A stretch of 64,000 nt of DNA from Linnemannia hyalina (lineage: Eukaryota; Mortierellomycota; Mortierellomycetes; Mortierellales; Mortierellaceae), in assembly GCA_019671135.1 (NCBI GenBank), contig JAHRHY010000011.1, positions 1,612,001 through 1,676,000 on the forward strand, written 5' to 3'. The notes beneath the pieces are model-generated. The model did not search any database and was not told where the DNA came from. It was given only the letters and a program-made list of their open reading frames with translations. This document shows, one piece after another, positions 59,240 to 64,000 of the stretch (its first letter is position 1; each line of letters begins with the position of its first letter). Position numbers and translations under genes: made by a program.

Positions 59240-62200
59240 CTAAAACCAGGCGTTGAAGGCGCGGAGGTACATAACCTTGGCCATTTGCGTCACCATGAAG
59301 TAACAGCTCAAAGCTCCCACAAGGTATCCATAAAACACCCCGGGCAACTCTACAATCGTCAACAGATCTCTAAACACCGAAATGTACGGCAATACCAACA
59401 CAATCGCAGAAATAATCAACGAGCTGGCAATCACAGGCTTTGCAGCAATGGTCTGCAAGAAGGGGATCTTGGGGGAACGGATGATATGGATGACCAGGAG
59501 TTGGGTCAGGGCACCCTCGGTGAACCAGGCGGTTTGGAAGAGTATGACGCCAGCGGTGTTGTCGGCGGATTGGATACCGAAGTAGAACCACATGAAGAGG
59601 AAGGTTGTGATATCAAAGATGGACGACCAGGGGCCCATGAAGACCATGAAGCGGAGGATGGACCGGATGTTCCAACGGTGGGGGACCATGAGGAATTCTT
59701 TGTCCATCTTGTCCCAGGGGATGGTTGTCTGGGAGATGTCGTAGAGGAGGTTCTGGGTGAGGATGTGGATGGGTTGCATGGGCAGGAAGGGGAGCCAGGA
59801 CGAGGCGACGAGCATGGAGAAGACGTTGCCGAAATTGGACGAGATGGCCATGACGATGTACTTCATTGTGTTGCCGTAGGTTGTACGGCCCATCAGGACA
59901 GAATCGGCGATGACCATGAGAGACTTCTCGAGGAGGATGACGTCTGCGGACTCTTTGGCGATGTCTGTTGCGGTGTCGACTGAGATTCCGACATCAGCTT
60001 CGGCCAGGGCCGGAGCGTCGTTGATGCCGTCGCCGAGGAAGCCGACAACTCGGTCAGAGCGTTTGAGGGCGCGGATGACGAGGGATTTCTGGAGTGGGGT
60101 GAGTTTTGCAAAGATGGTGGCTTCGCGGGCGATGAGGGCGACTTGTTCGTCATCGAGGCCGACGAGGTCGTCAGTGGTGACGATCGACTTGACGGGGAGG
60201 TCGATTTCTTGACAGACTTTGCGACAGACCGCGGCAGAGTCGCCGGTCAGGACCTTGATCTCGACGCCGAGAGAGAGGAGTTCCTTGATGGCGGGGCCTG
60301 TCGACTCCTTAGGTGGATCGAGGAAGCCGATCAGGCCAGCAAAGACCATATCGCATTCGTCCGAGATCCCATAGTCGGGCTTGACCTTTTCCAAGTCACG
60401 GTAAGCAACAGCCACGACTCGGATACCGTCGACGTTCAGACCCTGGTTCATTTCGACCAGGTGGGCAATCATCTCGGGGGTCAAAGTCTGGATTTCATTG
60501 TGGTTGGTGCGGACGAGGGTGTCAAGGGCTGGGATGGACTGACCCTCGATCGCCATCTGGATATCGACAGAGTCTGGGTTCTGCTGGCAGGGGATGACGA
60601 TCTTGGTGCAGATACTGAGCATCTCCTCTACGGCGCCCTTAGAGACGAGCATGGCCTGGTTGTTGGCATCTGAGACATCCTTCAGGACCACAGACATGCG
60701 ACGACGGACAAAATCAAACGGGATCTCGTCCAGCTTCTGGTACCGGGCAGCGAAGGTAACAGCAGCAGCGGTCAGGCCCGACCCAACCCCCTTGCCGTTG
60801 GCAACAGCAGGGACACCCTCGTCGTAGGCGGGGAGCTCGGAGGCAGTCTTCTCAAAGTATTCGACCACAGCAACATCCAACAAGTTCTTGAGTCCAGTCT
60901 GGAATCGAGAGTTCAAAAACGCCAACTGTAACGATTGCATCGACGCCTTGCCATGGTAATCGAGATGTCGGACCAGAATAACCTTGTTCTCGGTCAGGGT
61001 ACCGGTCTTGTCGGTGCAAAGGACATCCATCGAGCCGAGATTGATGATCGCATCCAGGTTCTTGACAATACAACGCTTCTTCGACATCAGGTACGCCCCA
61101 CGAGCCAAGTTCGAGTTGACAATCATGGGGAGCATCTCGGGCGTGAGGCCGACAGCGACCGAGAGTGCAAACAGGGCGGCATCTGTCCAGCTATGGTGGA
61201 CAAACCCGTTGATCAACAGAACAGGTGGAACCATGAGAGCCATAAGACCGAAAAAGACCCAGGAGATGTTACGGACTCCAAGCTGGAAAGCGTTCTCGGG
61301 ACGGCGCTTGGACAATTCCTTAGCCATAGATCCAAAAAAGGTCTCGGACCCAATCTTCTCGACCAGGACGGTGGCTGTACCAGAGACGACAGAGGTGCCC
61401 ATGAAGCAGACATCGGGAGCACTAAGATCGACGTCGTTCTTGTTGTGAGCCGCAGAAGCCGTCTCAGAATCGAAACGACGGATACCAAAGCAAGCAAAGA
61501 CAGAACGCTTGATCGAGTTCTTGAAAGTGGTGACTTTGGAAGGAGGTCGCTGAAAATCAAGAGCAGGCGAGGTGCTTTTGGAGGTATCCATGTCCGTCAT
61601 CTCAATAGGCATGGGGACAGCCGAGGCATCCGCAGGAACCGCACTCTTGGCCATCTCCTCATAGATACTTCTCTGTCTCCAAGCAGCCATCGCCTCCGAA
61701 GCCGCTCCAAACTTCTCAACCGGCATCGCCTCACCAGTCAAAGCCGCTTGCGAAACAAACAAATCCTTGGACTCAATCACCCTGACATCGGCTGGGATCA
61801 AATCCCCTGCCGACAGCTGGACCCAATCCCCAGGTACAACATCCTCAATCGGGATATCCATCCTGACCGTCGCATGGTTTATCATTCTGTTAACATCTTC
61901 CGGGGTCGGATCGCGATACTCCGGGCAAGAATACAACCTCGTCACAGTAATCAGCGTCGAGACCATCGACTTCAACGACTGAGCCGCCGCCGCCGACTTC
62001 CACTCCTGCCAGAACCGCAGCCCAGTAGACAGAAGGACCATAATAAACATAATCGTTCCACCCTGGTCATCCCCCGTGAGGAGGGTCGCAGTGCCCAGGA
62101 CGGCAAGGAGGATGTTGAAAGGGTGAACGAGGGCATGGAAGAGAACCTTGTACCAGACTTGGTCGTTTCCAAAGGCGATCAGGTTTTTACCGTGGAGAGC

Positions 62201-62389
62201 CTTGGCGCACTCAACTTGTTCGTCGCTGAGAGGCATGAGGCCTGTGAAGTCATAGGCTCCAGGGAATGGGGTAGGGGAAAGGGAGAGGAGGGGGGAGGGG
62301 AGGGAGGTCGACACCATGTCGAAGTAACCGGTGCTTGTGGGGTCGTGGGTGGACTTGTCGTCGTTGTTGTTGGAGTGGGAGGATGTCAT
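59240..62389 (-). CDS. P3B-type Mg2+-translocating P-type ATPase (MgtA-like)
   Basis: A single intronless ORF of 1049 aa. It is a P-type ATPase of the bacterial MgtA/MgtB class, moving Mg2+ with ATP hydrolysis through an aspartyl-phosphate. Motifs: TGEAMPVEK in the actuator domain (TGE at 218-220), VGLTPEMLPMIVN in M4 (about 413-425, the P3B signature), the phosphorylation site DKTGTLTENK with Asp460, DPPKEST and LTGDS in the catalytic domain, and the hinge GDGINDAP. Ten membrane spans are consistent with the C-terminal hydrophobic run. It is ~150 residues longer than MgtA: a polar N-terminus and a ~100-residue insert (about 227-328) after the TGE loop, containing basic and Ser/Thr-rich sequence. 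Cation choice is inferred from family. It is the longest intronless gene here, although the other complete genes all contain introns. Confidence 0.93.
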   Translation of the reverse strand: MTSSHSNNNDDKSTHDPTSTGYFDMVSTSLPSPLLSLSPTPFPGAYDFTGLMPLSDEQVECAKALHGKNLIAFGNDQVWYKVLFHALVHPFNILLAVLGTATLLTGDDQGGTIMFIMVLLSTGLRFWQEWKSAAAAQSLKSMVSTLITVTRLYSCPEYRDPTPEDVNRMINHATVRMDIPIEDVVPGDWVQLSAGDLIPADVRVIESKDLFVSQAALTGEAMPVEKFGAASEAMAAWRQRSIYEEMAKSAVPADASAVPMPIEMTDMDTSKSTSPALDFQRPPSKVTTFKNSIKRSVFACFGIRRFDSETASAAHNKNDVDLSAPDVCFMGTSVVSGTATVLVEKIGSETFFGSMAKELSKRRPENAFQLGVRNISWVFFGLMALMVPPVLLINGFVHHSWTDAALFALSVAVGLTPEMLPMIVNSNLARGAYLMSKKRCIVKNLDAIINLGSMDVLCTDKTGTLTENKVILVRHLDYHGKASMQSLQLAFLNSRFQTGLKNLLDVAVVEYFEKTASELPAYDEGVPAVANGKGVGSGLTAAAVTFAARYQKLDEIPFDFVRRRMSVVLKDVSDANNQAMLVSKGAVEEMLSICTKIVIPCQQNPDSVDIQMAIEGQSIPALDTLVRTNHNEIQTLTPEMIAHLVEMNQGLNVDGIRVVAVAYRDLEKVKPDYGISDECDMVFAGLIGFLDPPKESTGPAIKELLSLGVEIKVLTGDSAAVCRKVCQEIDLPVKSIVTTDDLVGLDDEQVALIAREATIFAKLTPLQKSLVIRALKRSDRVVGFLGDGINDAPALAEADVGISVDTATDIAKESADVILLEKSLMVIADSVLMGRTTYGNTMKYIVMAISSNFGNVFSMLVASSWLPFLPMQPIHILTQNLLYDISQTTIPWDKMDKEFLMVPHRWNIRSILRFMVFMGPWSSIFDITTFLFMWFYFGIQSADNTAGVILFQTAWFTEGALTQLLVIHIIRSPKIPFLQTIAAKPVIASSLIISAIVLVLPYISVFRDLLTIVELPGVFYGYLVGALSCYFMVTQMAKVMYLRAFNAWF

Positions 62390-64000
62390 TGTGAAATGAA
62401 CTTAGGGCGGCTTGTGCGAGGACTGGAATGAGTGTAACAGAAATAAGTATGAACGGTGTTGGGATGTTAGATCGCATGCATGCAAGTGGCATTTGTGAAC
62501 AAGGGAAGAAGAGGGAAAGAGAAAGATGCATACGTGGATATCGCCAAGGATCTTCTGGCTGTTTCGGTGAGGGTTGATGGTCGCCAGTGCTATTGCAAAA
62601 CAAGAGGAAGATCGTCACAAGTGGTTAGGCCATGATCATGAACACTATGACTGAGAGCAGGGCGAAGACGTGAATTGAAGATTAAAAGAGACGAACCTGA
62701 TGACGATGAAGGGCAAGGGGGGCAAGTCGACGCCAATTCTTGGATACGGGTTGAAAGAGGAAGGAGCAAGAGGCTGCTGAGGAAGCTATGGAGAAATGTA
62801 TCTGCTATTGAAAGCAAACGAAAGTGTGAAAGAAGAAGAAATTGTACGTGCGTATGAGGCAAGAGAAGGAATGAAGGATGGAGAGAGCGTTCTGAAAGTG
62901 AAGCAAGGAGCAAGAACACAGATGGAAAAGCTCCCTTTTATATCTTTTCGATTGATCTCCTCGGACTGGAAAGGGCGTCCTGATATGAAGCAGGGCTGGT
63001 TGTTTCGACTTTTGAATTCAGTTCATAATTTAAAAAACGTGCCCAATAGAAACAAAAATATTTATACGCCGATAAACGAAGACAGGGTGTCCAGGTGGAC
63101 ATACATTACTTTCACGCACTTTCTACAATGGCCTGGCGCAGGCTCGCAAAAGGACTAACTTTCGGCATTCTTATTCTTCTTCTTATCAAAAGTAGACGCA
63201 AACGCGTTTGTTTGGTTGCAAGAAAGCAAAAAAGAAAAATAAGGTAAGCTCCGACTTACTGGATCTGCAGGAGGGAGGGTGGACCCCTGCCATCAAACTG
63301 AAAAAAAGCCCACATTCAAAATTACGGGTGTGCAACCCTGACTATTATCCGTCGTGTTCACACTGAAAGCAGTGGTTCGTGAAAATTTCATGAGGGGTAT
63401 AAATTTTTTTTGGCCCAGGACCGGCCCTCGTTCGAATGGAAGGTGAAGAAACTGGTGTAGCTTCCTACGAAAGGGGCAGACTTGGAAAAGAAACGCCCTC
63501 CAATCTTGAAAAAAGTGAGGCATTTTTTTCATTCAACGACAACAGCAACAACTAGGGCGGCGTTCTATGGAAGGCGAAAAAGAAAATAAAATAACGCGCG
63601 AGATAATCTTTCTTGGGCGTTAGCAAAGGCACCCTCGCCTGTTCTCGTAGCATTATTTTAGAGTTGTGATCTCTGCTACTGCGGCGGTCTCTCCTCTTTT
63701 TATCTCTCTCACACACTCGCTTTAATTATGTCCCGCCATTCATTTATGTCTTTCCGCCATCCACCATGAACCCACAAGAACAACACATTCTGAGGTAGCA
63801 AGACGAAATAAAGGAAGAAACATGTTGCTGTTGCTGTCCTTAGGTGGGGCCTCAAAACGGCCATTCTACCTGCGTCACCCACACCTTTTTATGTTGCTTG
63901 TGAAACAAACAATGACCCCAGATGGAACCCCAGGAAACAACTGCAAGATATGTCACATATGAATGACAGTCCTTTGAAAGACGCACGTTTTCTTAGCTCC
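62390..64000. other. Upstream region of the Mg2+ ATPase and window end
   Basis: No gene recognised. 62390-62930 is purine-rich on the plus strand, as in other 5' leaders here, and may contain a leader intron. 63000-64000 is mixed AT-rich sequence with short meaningless frames. Confidence 0.5.

Noticed and set aside
60935..62431. 498-codon plus-strand open frame
   Set aside because: Exact antisense of the Mg2+ ATPase, which has all catalytic motifs; the antisense product is Arg/Asp-rich without domains.
1..64000. CRISPR array, operon-type or prokaryotic features
   Set aside because: The sequence is spliced eukaryotic DNA; no regularly spaced repeats of CRISPR type were seen.

Overview
The window looks like nuclear DNA of an early-diverging filamentous fungus, most likely a Mortierella-type (Mortierellaceae, Mucoromycota s.l.) genome. 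This is inferred from the short spliced introns with GT..AG ends, the polypyrimidine-rich spacers, the gene set (NTF2, eIF2 alpha, Ypp1, Nma111, Ies2, mitochondrial bL34) and eukaryotic genes that Dikarya usually lack (a MYSM1-like deubiquitinase, a bacterial-type Fe-S serine dehydratase, a P3B Mg2+ ATPase, a YeiH-family carrier). I placed 35 introns by hand from protein conservation, reading frame and splice signals. Exon coordinates are models, not mapped transcripts.

Layout. 1-606: 3' end of a protein kinase with a KA1 domain (+). 1.0-4.7 kb: eroded pieces of a Ty3/gypsy chromovirus (protease-RT linker, RT with in-frame stop, chromodomain) around an unrelated broken P-loop ORF; 4.7-7.0 kb is non-coding or decayed. 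7.05-8.47 kb: a Sel1-repeat protein (+), convergent with an iron-sulfur L-serine dehydratase (8.7-11.8 kb, -) with a mitochondrial-type presequence. A 2 kb divergent spacer leads to NTF2 (13.8-15.0 kb, +). 15.5-16.3 kb: dead metallo-beta-lactamase-fold gene (-), followed by a 173 bp foldback element. 17.4-34.1 kb: a run of minus-strand housekeeping genes: NMA111 (HtrA-like protease), eIF2 alpha, YPP1/TTC7 (PI4-kinase complex scaffold) and a SANT+JAMM deubiquitinase. A 6.3 kb pyrimidine-rich spacer precedes a C2H2 zinc-finger factor (40.4-42.9 kb, +), convergent with mitochondrial bL34 (-). 44.4-48.8 kb is a gene desert. 48.8-62.4 kb: minus-strand block of IES2 (INO80 complex), a single-pass surface protein, a YeiH/UPF0324 carrier and a P3B Mg2+-ATPase. 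The last 1.6 kb shows no gene.

The genes do not form one pathway; this is an ordinary euchromatic block with one decayed transposon zone and one desert. Themes: translation (eIF2 alpha, bL34m), nuclear transport and chromatin (NTF2, Ies2, MYSM1-like, zinc-finger factor), plasma membrane and ion handling (Ypp1, surface protein, YeiH carrier, Mg2+ ATPase), and stress proteolysis (Nma111). No defined new system was found. The best leads are the Sel1 protein with an unrecognised N-terminal domain, the fungal SANT-JAMM deubiquitinase, the two adjacent bacterial-type transporters, and a very strong TAG bias at 3' splice sites.
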